Below, piece by piece: positions 52,287 to 62,008 of a DNA stretch of 64,000 nucleotides. Position 1 is the stretch's first letter, and every line of letters starts with the position of its first letter. A program made the translations under genes and the position numbers. The stretch comes from Litoreibacter sp039193885. GTDB taxonomy: Bacteria; Pseudomonadota; Alphaproteobacteria; Rhodobacterales; Rhodobacteraceae. The stretch spans positions 310,001 to 374,000 of the forward strand of contig JBCCWL010000001.1 of the NCBI GenBank assembly GCA_039193885.1, given 5' to 3'. The notes beneath the pieces were generated by a model that saw only the letters and a program-made list of their open reading frames with translations, was not told the origin of the DNA and ran no database searches.

Positions 52287-54568
52287 GCCTGGGCCCTTTT
52301 TACGGCTGCCAGCACGGCTTCTGGCGTGGCTGGGGCTTGAAGATCGGCGTAGTTTTTCCCTGTTGAGGCGGCGGCATCGGCGAGCGCCAACCAAGCCGAA
52401 ATTCCCAGCATCAACGGCGGCTCGCCGACGGCCTTTGACCGGTGGATCGTCGGTTCCCGGTTCTGTTTGTCCCATAACGAGACATTAAAGATGTCGGGCG
52501 TGTCCGAGGCGGCGGGGATCTTGTAGGTCGACGGCGCATGGGTGCGAAGTGCGCCCGTATCATCCCAGACCAGCTCCTCCATCGTGAGCCAGCCGGCACC
52601 TTGAACATAACCCCCTTCGATCTGACCGATATCGAGCGCGGGGTTCAATGATGCACCCGCATCATGCAGAATATCGGCGCGCAGAATTCGGTTTTCGCCG
52701 GTGCGCGTGTCGATGACCACCTCGGTCACCGCGGCACCGTAGGCAAAATAATAGAATGGTCGACCTTGGCCTTTGATCCGATCCCAGGCCACTTTCGGGG
52801 TCGCATAAAAGCCTGTGGCAGACAGTGAGACACGGTTCGTATAGGCGATTTCAACGGCCTCCGTGAAGCTGATCTCCTGCGATCCAATTTTAACCTCGCC
52901 ATCTCTAAATCGCACCGTTTCCGGATCGGCCTGATAAAGATCTGCCAAACAGATTGCGATCCGCGATTTCAGCTCATCACAGGCGTTTAAAACAGCCATC
53001 CCGTTGAGATCAGTGCCCGACGAGGCGGCGGTGGCCGATGTGTTCGGAACTTTCGCGGTATCCGTTGCGGTGATCTTGACCGCCTCAAGGGGCAGTCCGA
53101 AAGCATGGGCCGCAACCTGTGCCACTTTTACAAACAGGCCTTGGCCCATCTCGGTTCCGCCGTGGTTGAGGTGAATCGAGCCGTCTTGATAGACGTGAAC
53201 GAGGGCACCGGCCTGGTTAAGATGCGTCAGTGTGAAGGAAATTCCAAACTTGACAGGGCTGAAGGCAATTCCGCGCTTGAGAACCGGGTTTTGCGCATTC
53301 CAGGCGGCAACTGCGTCGCGTCGGGCGGTGTAATCGGATTGCTCAAGCAACGCGTCGGTCAGCTCGTGAAGCACAAAATCCTCAACCGGCATGCCGTAGG
53401 GCGTCGTCTGTCTGGGGCCGCCGCCGGATGCGCGATAGTAGTTCGCCCGTCTTACGGAAACGGGATCCAGCTCTAGGTGATGTGCGATATGATCGATAAT
53501 GCGTTCCGCCCCGATCATACCCTGAGGTCCACCGAACCCCCGGAAGGCCGTCGCGCTTTGCGAATTGGTCTTCAAACGGTGGGAGGTGATTTTGACGTCT
53601 GCCAGGTGATAGGCATTGTCAGCATGCAGCATCGCCCGGTCTGCAACCGGCAGGCTGAGATCCTGTGCCCAGCCGCAGCGCGCATATTGGGTGACCTCAA
53701 GCCCGGAAATCTGCCCATTATCGTCAAAGCCAACATCGTACTCTATGCGGAAATCATGGCGCTTACCGGTGATAATAAAGTCGTCGTCTCGATCATAGCG
53801 CATTTTGCAGGGGCGTCCGGTTAGTCGTGCCGCGACCGCGCAGATCACGCATAGTGCATTGCCCTGGCTTTCTTTGCCGCCAAAGCCACCTCCCATGCGG
53901 CGGACTTCGACCCGCACGGCATGCATTGGCGCGCCGATCGCTTCGGCCACTTTGTGCTGGATTTCTGTCGGATGCTGCGACGAGGCATGCACCACCATAT
54001 CACCGCCTTCCTGCGGAATTGCCAGCGCTGTATGACCCTCAAGATAGAAGTGTTCCTGTCCACCGATCTCGAATTGGCCCGACAGCCGATGAGGTGCGGC
54101 TTGAAGCGCACGCGCGGCGTCACCTTGTGCATAGACGCGCGGACCTTCCTCGAAGCGCGAATTAGCAGCCATTGCATCATCGATACTCAGGATCGCAGCA
54201 TGCTCGTTATAGGTGGTTTTGGCGTGTCTTGCCGCCTTGCGGGCCGCCAGATGGCTGTTGGCGATGACCGCGAAGACTGGTTGACCGCGATAATGGACCT
54301 GTCCATCGGACAGGCACGGCTCGTCATGAGCCGAGGGTGAGACGTCATTGGCAAAAGGCATGTCTGCGGCGGTTAGAACTGCACAAACCCCTGGAGAGCT
54401 ACGCACAAGGTCCAGATTCATCTCGGTGATCTCGCCGCAGGCAATCTGGGCCAGACCAAAGGCCAGATGCAGCGTTCCCGCAGGAACCGGGATGTCGTCG
54501 ACGTACCGGGCCCGGCCTTGTACATGCAAGGCGGCCGCGTCATGCACCTTGGAGCTATGTACGCTCAC
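52283..54568 (-). CDS. xdhB: Xanthine dehydrogenase molybdopterin subunit
   Basis: A 761-residue large subunit that binds the molybdenum cofactor. It has the catalytic region MGGGFGGKE, GFGGPQGM, and the C-terminal QIEGGYVQGAGWLTMEEL and GEPPLMLG (holding the essential Glu). It oxidises hypoxanthine to xanthine and xanthine to urate. It overlaps xdhA by four bases. Confidence 0.96.
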   Translation of the reverse strand: MSVHSSKVHDAAALHVQGRARYVDDIPVPAGTLHLAFGLAQIACGEITEMNLDLVRSSPGVCAVLTAADMPFANDVSPSAHDEPCLSDGQVHYRGQPVFAVIANSHLAARKAARHAKTTYNEHAAILSIDDAMAANSRFEEGPRVYAQGDAARALQAAPHRLSGQFEIGGQEHFYLEGHTALAIPQEGGDMVVHASSQHPTEIQHKVAEAIGAPMHAVRVEVRRMGGGFGGKESQGNALCVICAVAARLTGRPCKMRYDRDDDFIITGKRHDFRIEYDVGFDDNGQISGLEVTQYARCGWAQDLSLPVADRAMLHADNAYHLADVKITSHRLKTNSQSATAFRGFGGPQGMIGAERIIDHIAHHLELDPVSVRRANYYRASGGGPRQTTPYGMPVEDFVLHELTDALLEQSDYTARRDAVAAWNAQNPVLKRGIAFSPVKFGISFTLTHLNQAGALVHVYQDGSIHLNHGGTEMGQGLFVKVAQVAAHAFGLPLEAVKITATDTAKVPNTSATAASSGTDLNGMAVLNACDELKSRIAICLADLYQADPETVRFRDGEVKIGSQEISFTEAVEIAYTNRVSLSATGFYATPKVAWDRIKGQGRPFYYFAYGAAVTEVVIDTRTGENRILRADILHDAGASLNPALDIGQIEGGYVQGAGWLTMEELVWDDTGALRTHAPSTYKIPAASDTPDIFNVSLWDKQNREPTIHRSKAVGEPPLMLGISAWLALADAAASTGKNYADLQAPATPEAVLAAVKRAQA

Positions 54569-55929
54569 ACCGTAACCTCCAGCACGCTGGTAGGTATTCC
54601 CTCAAGATCGTCGAAGTAGCGCGCCAACATACTGGTTGCCGTCTGCATCCTGTAGTCTGCCGATGCGCGCATATCTGTTAATGGACTGAAATCCAGAGGA
54701 AATTTTTTGCAAGCGACAGCAATAGTTTCTGCAGACCAGCGTTGTCCTACCAGAGCAGCCTCGACCTGGCTTGCACGTTTGGGGATGCCAGCCATGCCGC
54801 CAAACGCAATTCTTGCCTGTGTGATCGTCCCGCGGTCGATGGTCAGATTGAAGCAGCCACACACCGCCGAGATATCTTGATCAAAGCGTTTTGACACTTT
54901 GTAGCAGCGCAAATTCGGCGCGTCTGCCGGGAAGGAAACAGCCTCGACGAATTCGCCGGGTGCGCGGTCTTGCGATCCGTATTCGAGAAAGAAATCCTCC
55001 AGAGCAATCTCGCGGCGGACCGACCCTTTTCGCAGTTGCAATTTCGCCCCCAGCGCGATCAGCGCCGGCGGGCTATCGCCAATCGGCGATCCATTGGCGA
55101 TATTGCCGCCCAGCGTTGCGGCATTGCGGACTTGCTGCGAGCCGTAGCGTCGGATCAACTCGCAGAAACTCGGGTGTAGGTCCGTCAAAGCCGCGCGTAG
55201 TGCGGTTAATGTGACGCCAGCTCCGACATGGAGTTGATCGCCTTTGGTTTCGATAGTTTGCAAATCGGCGCAACGGGCCAGAAAGGCAACTTCGCTCAAC
55301 TCTCGCAGATCTTTTGTCACCCAAAGCCCAATATCAGTCGCCCCCGCGATAAGGGTCGCGTCCGGATGTTCTACGTACCAAGTGGCCAGCTCATCGGAAC
55401 TGGTGGGCATAAAAACGTCGGACGCGGCAGGATCAAACGCTGTGTCGTCCAGCCAGTCGGGTACAGGTTCGCGTGCTGCGGCTTCGGCGGCGCGCAGAAT
55501 TGGTGCATAGCCTGTGCAGCGGCATAGATTTCCGGCCAGTTGATCGTTGAAATCGGTGGCTCCGTTCTGATGCGCGGCGGCCATCGCCGCGATAAAACCT
55601 GGTGTACAAAACCCGCATTGCGAGCCGTGATGCTCGATCATCGCCGATTGCACCGGGTGCAGGGTTCCGTCGGGGCCCGCAAGCCCCTCGACTGTGCGCA
55701 CAGCACGCCCATGCAGCTGCGGCAGAAACAAAATGCATGAATTCATCGCGCGAGCATGTCCGTCCGGACCGGTCACCACCACAGAACACGCCCCGCAATC
55801 GCCTTCGTTGCAACCTTCCTTGGTGCCAGTCAGGCCGCGCGTTTCACGCAACCAATCCAAAAGTGTTTCGGTCGGATGCTCCGGCGTGACGCTGATTTGC
55901 GCTCCGTTGAGTAGAAATGTCACCGACAT
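54565..55929 (-). CDS. xdhA: Xanthine dehydrogenase small subunit (FeS/FAD)
   Basis: A 454-residue subunit with two [2Fe-2S] clusters and FAD. The first cluster has CNEGDCGACS, the second CGFCTPGF and CRCTGY. The FAD domain includes LIAGATDIGLWVTK and GGNIANGSPIGDSPP. ATG 55929 gives the family start; the frame is open 29 codons further. It is the first gene of the leftward purine unit and is divergent from dnaE, 152 bases away. Confidence 0.96.
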   Translation of the reverse strand: MSVTFLLNGAQISVTPEHPTETLLDWLRETRGLTGTKEGCNEGDCGACSVVVTGPDGHARAMNSCILFLPQLHGRAVRTVEGLAGPDGTLHPVQSAMIEHHGSQCGFCTPGFIAAMAAAHQNGATDFNDQLAGNLCRCTGYAPILRAAEAAAREPVPDWLDDTAFDPAASDVFMPTSSDELATWYVEHPDATLIAGATDIGLWVTKDLRELSEVAFLARCADLQTIETKGDQLHVGAGVTLTALRAALTDLHPSFCELIRRYGSQQVRNAATLGGNIANGSPIGDSPPALIALGAKLQLRKGSVRREIALEDFFLEYGSQDRAPGEFVEAVSFPADAPNLRCYKVSKRFDQDISAVCGCFNLTIDRGTITQARIAFGGMAGIPKRASQVEAALVGQRWSAETIAVACKKFPLDFSPLTDMRASADYRMQTATSMLARYFDDLEGIPTSVLEVTV

Positions 55930-56081
55930 GTCGTGACCCGCCGCCTTACCGAAAAATTGCCCCCGGCCAGCCCTCGATGCGGCGTAGAGGACAAGCGACA
56001 CCCAGAAGACAGTCACAAAAAACGCTTGGCAAGTCTTTTGTAGTACTTTTACTCCGTTCCGCGTCGCACTACGCTGAATTC

Positions 56082-59000
56082 ATGAGCAGTGATCCGAAAT
56101 TCATCCATCTTCGCGTGCATTCTGAGTATTCGCTTCTGGAAGGCGCGATGCGTTTGAAAAAACTGCCGGGTTTGTGCGCAGGAATGTCGATGCCCGCCGT
56201 TGCCTTGACCGATACGAATAACATGTTCGCCGCATTGGAGTTTTCGGAAATTGCCAGCGGTGCTGGCGTGCAACCGATCATCGGTTGCCAGATAGATCTG
56301 AACTACATTGCAGCAGCTCCGGGCGATACAGCTGCAGAGCCCGCTCCGGTGGTTTTGCTCGCGCAAAATGAACGCGGCTATGAAAATCTGATGAAGCTTA
56401 ATTCTTGCGCCTATATCGACAAGGCTGGCGCGCTGCCCAGTGTGACGCTGGAGGAGTTGAGGCGCTTTAGCGATGGGCTGATCTGCCTGTCTGGGGGGCC
56501 TGATGGGCCCGTGGGACGGTTGCTGCGTCACGCCCAGCACAGCAAGGCTGAAGCGCTGTTGGGCCAGTTGGCAGGTATTTACCCAGACCGCTTATATGTT
56601 GAATTGCAGCGACACCCCGGCGAGACCGGGCTGCCTGAGGCGGAACGTTTGTCAGAACGCGGCCATTTGGAGCTAGCTTATGCAATGGGACTGCCGTTGG
56701 TCGCCACAAACGACGTCTACTTCCCCCACAGTGAGATGTATGAGGCGCATGATGCGCTGATTTGCATTGCCCAAGGGGCTTATGTCGATCAGCAGGATCC
56801 GCGCCGACGTTTGACCCCACAGCATTATTTCAAATCAGAGACCGAGATGGCGACATTGTTTGCTGATCTGCCAGAAGCTATTGAAAACACTGTTGAAATT
56901 GCCCGAAGATGTGCCTTCAAGGCCTATAAGCGCGACCCGATCTTGCCAAAATTCGCTGATGATGAGGTTGAAGAGTTGCGCCGCCAGTCACAAGCGGGTC
57001 TGCAGGCGCGCCTGTCGGTCATTCCCCATGCTGCACCGGTCGAGGATTACGAAAAGCGGCTCGAATTTGAGCTGGGAATCATCGAAGGTATGGGGTTTCC
57101 GGGCTATTTTTTGATCGTGGCTGATTTCATCAAATGGGCGAAGGACCGCGAGATCCCAGTCGGACCGGGCCGGGGGTCAGGGGCGGGCAGCCTTGTGGCC
57201 TATGCTCTGACGATCACCGATCTCGACCCGTTGCGCTACAGTTTGCTGTTTGAGCGGTTTCTCAATCCCGAGCGGGTCTCCATGCCGGATTTCGACATCG
57301 ATTTCTGTATGGACCGCCGGGAAGAGGTGATACGCTACGTGCAAGAGAAATACGGCCGCGACAAGGTCGGCCAGATCATCACCTTCGGAGCCTTGCTCTC
57401 GAAAGCTGCCGTGCGCGATGTCGGACGGGTTCTGCAAATGCCTTACGGGCAGGTCGACCGCCTTTCGAAGCTGATCCCTGTTGAAGGTGTCAAACCCGTC
57501 TCGATCGAAAAGGCCTTGGCTGATGAGCCGAAACTGCGCGAAGAGGCCAAATCCGAGGAGGTGGTGGATCGCTTGCTGACGTATGGCCAACAGGTGGAAG
57601 GCTTGCTTCGCAATGCCTCGACACATGCGGCTGGCGTGGTGATCGGCGATCGCGCTTTGGATGCGCTTGTGCCGCTTTATCAGGATCCGCGCTCGGACAT
57701 GCCGGCCACGCAGTTCAATATGAAATGGGTGGAGCAGGCGGGCCTGGTAAAGTTTGATTTCCTGGGGCTGAAGACCTTGACTGTGATCCAGAATGCGCTG
57801 GATCTGCTGAAAGTTCGAAATGTGGAAATCGACATCGGTTCGATCCCGCTTGATGACACGAAAGCGTTTGATCTGTACAGCTCGGCCAAGACGGTGGCAG
57901 TGTTCCAGGTCGAAAGCTCCGGCATGATGGACGCGCTGCGGCGCATGAAGCCCACCAGCATCGAGGATATTGTGGCGTTGGTGGCGTTGTATCGCCCCGG
58001 TCCGATGGAGAACATCCCAAACTATTGCGAGGTGAAGAATGGCCTCAAAGAACTTGAATCCATTCATCCTTTGATCGATCACATCCTGGCCGAGACCCAA
58101 GGGATCATCGTCTACCAAGAGCAGGTGATGGAGATCGCTCAGGTGATGGCAGGGTACAGCCTGGGCGAGGCTGACTTGTTACGCCGCGCCATGGGCAAAA
58201 AGATCAAGGAAGCGATGGATGCGGAGCGCCCGAAATTCGAGAAGGGGGCCAAAGAAAATGGTGTCGACGCGAAGAAAGCGCGAGAAGTTTTTGACCTTCT
58301 TGAGAAATTTGCCAATTATGGTTTCAACAAGTCACACGCGGCAGCTTATGCGGTTGTCAGCTACCAAACCGCGTGGCTGAAGGCGAATTATCCGGTGGAA
58401 TTCATGGCAGGCGTGATGAATTGCGATCTGCATCTGACAGATAAACTGGGTGTTTATAAGGAAGAGATAGTCAAGACTTTGGGCATCGAGATCGTACCGC
58501 CCTGCGTCAACCGGTCCGAAGCCAGATTTAGCGTCAGCGATGGTCGCGTCAGCTACGCCTTGGGCGGATTGAAAAATGTGGGTGTCGAGGCGATGAAACT
58601 GATCACCGATGCCCGTAGCGACAAGCCATTTTCAACGCTTTTTGATTTGGCGCGCCGTGTTGATCTGAAGCGTGTTGGAAAGCGTCCGCTGGAGATGTTG
58701 GCGCGCTCGGGCGCGTTTGATCAGCTTGACCCCAACCGCAGACGGGTTTTGGACAGTCTCGACAGGTTGGTCGGCTACTCGGCGGCCATCCATGAACAGC
58801 GCGCCTCAAACCAGGTCTCGTTGTTTGGCGAGGCCGGTGAGGACTTGCCCGAGCCGCGCCTGTCCCCAGTCGAGGATTGGCTGCCCAGTGAAAAGCTGGC
58901 CGAGGAACACAAGGCGATTGGGTTCTATTTGTCCGGGCACCCGCTGGATGACTATATGCTGGCCCTCAAGCGCAAGCAGGTCGCGACGCTGGCCGAAATC

Positions 59001-59525
59001 GAGCACAAAGTGCAAGACGGACCGCTTTTGGCCAAACTGGCGGGGACAATCTCGGGCAGACAAGATCGAAAATCCGCGCGTGGAAACAGGTTCGCCTTCG
59101 TGCAAGCCTCTGATCCGACAGGCCTTTATGAAGTCACGGTTTTTTCGGACACTTTGGAAGCATCCGCGGACACTCTGACGGTCGGCTCAAATGTCGTCAT
59201 GACGGTCGAGGCCACGTACGAAGCCGAACAGTTGAAATTGCTCTGCCGTTCTGTGGTGCCGATCGATGGTGCGGTCGAGGCGGGATCGATGGGACTGAAG
59301 GTCTTTGTGGAAGATGACGCCGCGATCCCGGCCGTGGCCTCGGTTCTCGAGCGATCTGGAAAAGACACGTCGATCCGTGTGCGGGGGCCGGTGTCGCTTT
59401 GCTTACTGAACAGTGATTTGCCGGGCGAGGTCGAGATTGATCTGGGCGCGTCTTTTGCCATCAATCCAAAGGTCAAAGGCGCAATAAAATCACTTGGCGG
59501 TGTCGTCGACGTACACGAATTCTAG
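56082..59525 (+). CDS. dnaE: DNA polymerase III alpha subunit
   Basis: A 1147-residue replicative polymerase. The N-terminal PHP domain begins HLRVHSEYSLLEGAMRL. The catalytic aspartates are Asp403 and Asp405 (motif PDFDID at 402-407), at the same place as in E. coli. Helix-hairpin-helix and OB-fold regions follow in the C-terminal third. ATG 56082 is chosen; the open frame extends upstream to 55917 but is not family-like and overlaps the divergent promoter region. Confidence 0.98.
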   Translation: MSSDPKFIHLRVHSEYSLLEGAMRLKKLPGLCAGMSMPAVALTDTNNMFAALEFSEIASGAGVQPIIGCQIDLNYIAAAPGDTAAEPAPVVLLAQNERGYENLMKLNSCAYIDKAGALPSVTLEELRRFSDGLICLSGGPDGPVGRLLRHAQHSKAEALLGQLAGIYPDRLYVELQRHPGETGLPEAERLSERGHLELAYAMGLPLVATNDVYFPHSEMYEAHDALICIAQGAYVDQQDPRRRLTPQHYFKSETEMATLFADLPEAIENTVEIARRCAFKAYKRDPILPKFADDEVEELRRQSQAGLQARLSVIPHAAPVEDYEKRLEFELGIIEGMGFPGYFLIVADFIKWAKDREIPVGPGRGSGAGSLVAYALTITDLDPLRYSLLFERFLNPERVSMPDFDIDFCMDRREEVIRYVQEKYGRDKVGQIITFGALLSKAAVRDVGRVLQMPYGQVDRLSKLIPVEGVKPVSIEKALADEPKLREEAKSEEVVDRLLTYGQQVEGLLRNASTHAAGVVIGDRALDALVPLYQDPRSDMPATQFNMKWVEQAGLVKFDFLGLKTLTVIQNALDLLKVRNVEIDIGSIPLDDTKAFDLYSSAKTVAVFQVESSGMMDALRRMKPTSIEDIVALVALYRPGPMENIPNYCEVKNGLKELESIHPLIDHILAETQGIIVYQEQVMEIAQVMAGYSLGEADLLRRAMGKKIKEAMDAERPKFEKGAKENGVDAKKAREVFDLLEKFANYGFNKSHAAAYAVVSYQTAWLKANYPVEFMAGVMNCDLHLTDKLGVYKEEIVKTLGIEIVPPCVNRSEARFSVSDGRVSYALGGLKNVGVEAMKLITDARSDKPFSTLFDLARRVDLKRVGKRPLEMLARSGAFDQLDPNRRRVLDSLDRLVGYSAAIHEQRASNQVSLFGEAGEDLPEPRLSPVEDWLPSEKLAEEHKAIGFYLSGHPLDDYMLALKRKQVATLAEIEHKVQDGPLLAKLAGTISGRQDRKSARGNRFAFVQASDPTGLYEVTVFSDTLEASADTLTVGSNVVMTVEATYEAEQLKLLCRSVVPIDGAVEAGSMGLKVFVEDDAAIPAVASVLERSGKDTSIRVRGPVSLCLLNSDLPGEVEIDLGASFAINPKVKGAIKSLGGVVDVHEF

Positions 59526-59530
59526 CCCGG

Positions 59531-60481
59531 TTACGGCAGCGCAATATCGACAACAAACCCTCGGTGATTGGAATTCAGGCCGGCCCCGACCGGCGCGATA
59601 GAGACGACCCGTGCACCTTCATGGACCAGAACCTGGTCAATCGGAACGCCAAACCGGCCAAAGCGCGCAGGCCAGGTCCCCAAAGGCCAGCGCAGACCTT
59701 TAAAACGGGTCTGGTGCAGCAACTCACGGATTGGCAGGCTCCAGGGAGCCGCGTTGAAATCGCCCACGACCACAGCTGGGCCGGGCAACCAGTCAAACTG
59801 CGCGCCGACCCGGGCAAGCTCTGGTTCAGCCACGCCCGACAGCCAGGGCTTGGCCAGATGTGCAACGGAAAGGAAATACGGGCGTCCATCGGAGGCGCGC
59901 AGTTCGGCCACGGCGTAACGCTCTTGCCAGACAGGATTTAGACGAAGTTTCCAACTGCGTATTGGCACCGTTTTGCTGGCAATGATCAGCTCACAATTGT
60001 CATTCGTACACTCGGAAACAAAGGCAAAATTTTCACGCAGTCGGCCGAGCGAAGGTTGCATCGCCTCGGCCTCAGCGATGACGACAACATCGGGTTCATG
60101 CGCCAGAATTTCGGTAACGATCCGGTCGCTAAAAGCCCGATTTTCATAGAAAACATTGAAAAACATCACACGCGTGTCGATCTGCGCGTCAGGTAAAGCA
60201 GGCAAGCTCAATCGCCGATGTTCAAGATAACCCCATCCCCCGATCGCGAGTGACAGAGTTGCAAGAGCGCCGGCAAACCAGCGTGCCCCAAAGCCAAATG
60301 CCAACAGGCTGAAGCATAGGCTCAGCGCCAGCATCCAAGGGGTCAGGCTGTCGAGAATGCGGGCAATGGGACCCACCGGGCTTGCGGTTGGGGCGGACCC
60401 CGCCAGCGCAGCCATCACGACTAGCAATAGCGCCATCAACGCGAAGGCACCGGCGAATTTTGCCCTCAACATCTGGTGCAC
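59531..60481 (-). CDS. Membrane endonuclease/exonuclease/phosphatase-family protein
   Basis: A 316-residue protein with about three N-terminal membrane helices and a C-terminal EEP domain. The metal-binding motifs appear in FFNVFYENR, VVIAEAEAM, VVGDFNAAP and SNHRGFVVDI. These proteins are often called YafD-like and their substrate is not established. It lies convergent to dnaE, five bases from its end, and just below the rimO end. Confidence 0.85.
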   Translation of the reverse strand: MHQMLRAKFAGAFALMALLLVVMAALAGSAPTASPVGPIARILDSLTPWMLALSLCFSLLAFGFGARWFAGALATLSLAIGGWGYLEHRRLSLPALPDAQIDTRVMFFNVFYENRAFSDRIVTEILAHEPDVVVIAEAEAMQPSLGRLRENFAFVSECTNDNCELIIASKTVPIRSWKLRLNPVWQERYAVAELRASDGRPYFLSVAHLAKPWLSGVAEPELARVGAQFDWLPGPAVVVGDFNAAPWSLPIRELLHQTRFKGLRWPLGTWPARFGRFGVPIDQVLVHEGARVVSIAPVGAGLNSNHRGFVVDIALP

Positions 60482-60488
60482 CTAACGG

Positions 60489-61907
60489 TCATGTCGACCC
60501 GGTTCGCTCGGGCAAATGACGGCCCCACAGATCATATTCACTGGCCTCATCGACCATCACGCGCACTATGTCGCCGGGACTGAGCGCCTCATGGCCGCTA
60601 TCTATGAAAAGGTTGCCATCGATTTCCGGAGCATCAGCCCAGGTGCGGCAGGTGGCAGCCTCGGCGTCGACTTCGTCGACAATGGCGTGGATCTCGGTTC
60701 CCACTTTCGCCGCAAGCTTCGCCTCGGAGATAGTTTGCGCTTTTTCCATAAACCTGACCCAGCGATCCTGTTTGACATCTTCGGGTACGTGATCGGGCAA
60801 AGAGTTGGATCGAGCCCCCGCAACGTTTTCATATTTGAAGCATCCGACACGGTTCAATTGAGCTTCGTCCATCCAGTCCAGCAAAGTCTGGAATTCTTCC
60901 TCGGTTTCACCAGGATAACCCACGATAAAGGTCGAACGCAGGGTGATGTCTGGACAAATCGCGCGCCATGCTGCGATCTCCTCGAGAATCTTTGAGCTGG
61001 CAGCAGGCCGAGCCATGCGCCGCAATACGTCGGGATGGGCGTGCTGGAACGGAATATCGAGATATGGCAAAACACCAGTGCCACGGGACTGTGTCTCTGC
61101 CATCAACGGAATGAGATCGCGTACATGCGGATAGGGGTAGATGTAGTGCAGCCGCACCCAAGCCCCCAACTGGCCCAACTCTGCCGCCAGATCGGTAATG
61201 TGACTGCGCACCTCCCGGTCTTTCCACGGGTGCGCGTCGTATTTCCGGTCCAATCCATAGGCTGATGTATCTTGGCTGATGACCAGCAGCTCTCGCACGC
61301 CCGCATCAACCAGCCTTTCAGCCTCGCGCAAAACTGCGTGGGCCGGGCGCGAGACCAATCGTCCGCGCATATCGGGAATTATGCAGAACTTGCACTTGTG
61401 ATTGCAGCCCTCTGAGATCTTCAAATAACTGTAATGCCGCGGCGTTAGCGTCACGCCGCGGGCGGGCAATAGATCTACAAACGGGTCGGGTGCGGGGGGA
61501 ACGGCAGTATGAACCGCATCAAGCACCTGCTCATATTGATGTGGTCCCGTCACGGCCAGAACCGTCGGGTGGGTGCCGCGGATATAGTCTTCTTCGGCCC
61601 CAAGGCAGCCGGTGACGATGACCCGACCATTCTCGCTGAGCGCCTCGCCGATGGCGTCGAGGCTTTCCGCCTTTGCGCTGTCGAGAAAGCCGCAGGTGTT
61701 CACGATAACCGCGTCCGCACCTGAATAGTCAGGACTGATTGCGTAACCTTCGGCGCGCAATCGGGTCAGAATGCGCTCGCTGTCAACCAGCGCTTTGGGA
61801 CAGCCCAGTGAAACCATGCCGACTTTCGGTTGGTTGCCCTGTGGATCCGCGGAAAGCCGTGGTTTTGGCGCGAGATCGGGGCGCAAATTCGGTGGATTGG
61901 TGCTCAT
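60489..61907 (-). CDS. rimO: Ribosomal protein S12 methylthiotransferase
   Basis: A 472-residue radical-SAM enzyme that methylthiolates an aspartate of ribosomal protein S12. The N-terminal MTTase domain has GMVSLGCPKALVDSERIL and CGFLDSAKAES, the radical SAM cluster is EGCNHKCKFC, and a C-terminal TRAM domain ends the protein. Start ATG 61907 gives the family sequence; an upstream frame to 61970 is possible. It precedes the EEP gene on the same strand. Confidence 0.96.
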   Translation of the reverse strand: MSTNPPNLRPDLAPKPRLSADPQGNQPKVGMVSLGCPKALVDSERILTRLRAEGYAISPDYSGADAVIVNTCGFLDSAKAESLDAIGEALSENGRVIVTGCLGAEEDYIRGTHPTVLAVTGPHQYEQVLDAVHTAVPPAPDPFVDLLPARGVTLTPRHYSYLKISEGCNHKCKFCIIPDMRGRLVSRPAHAVLREAERLVDAGVRELLVISQDTSAYGLDRKYDAHPWKDREVRSHITDLAAELGQLGAWVRLHYIYPYPHVRDLIPLMAETQSRGTGVLPYLDIPFQHAHPDVLRRMARPAASSKILEEIAAWRAICPDITLRSTFIVGYPGETEEEFQTLLDWMDEAQLNRVGCFKYENVAGARSNSLPDHVPEDVKQDRWVRFMEKAQTISEAKLAAKVGTEIHAIVDEVDAEAATCRTWADAPEIDGNLFIDSGHEALSPGDIVRVMVDEASEYDLWGRHLPERTGST

Positions 61908-62008
61908 GGGCGGCTCATATTGGAAAAACCCTCTTTGGGAAAGCACCTGTTGAGCGAAACCGGCCCGCACACTACGTTAAAAGAAAAGTCCATCGAGGAG
62001 AGCGCATC

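Noticed and set aside
57177..58118. 313-residue open frame on the minus strand
   Set aside because: Antisense to the catalytic region of dnaE; a shadow of GC-rich coding.
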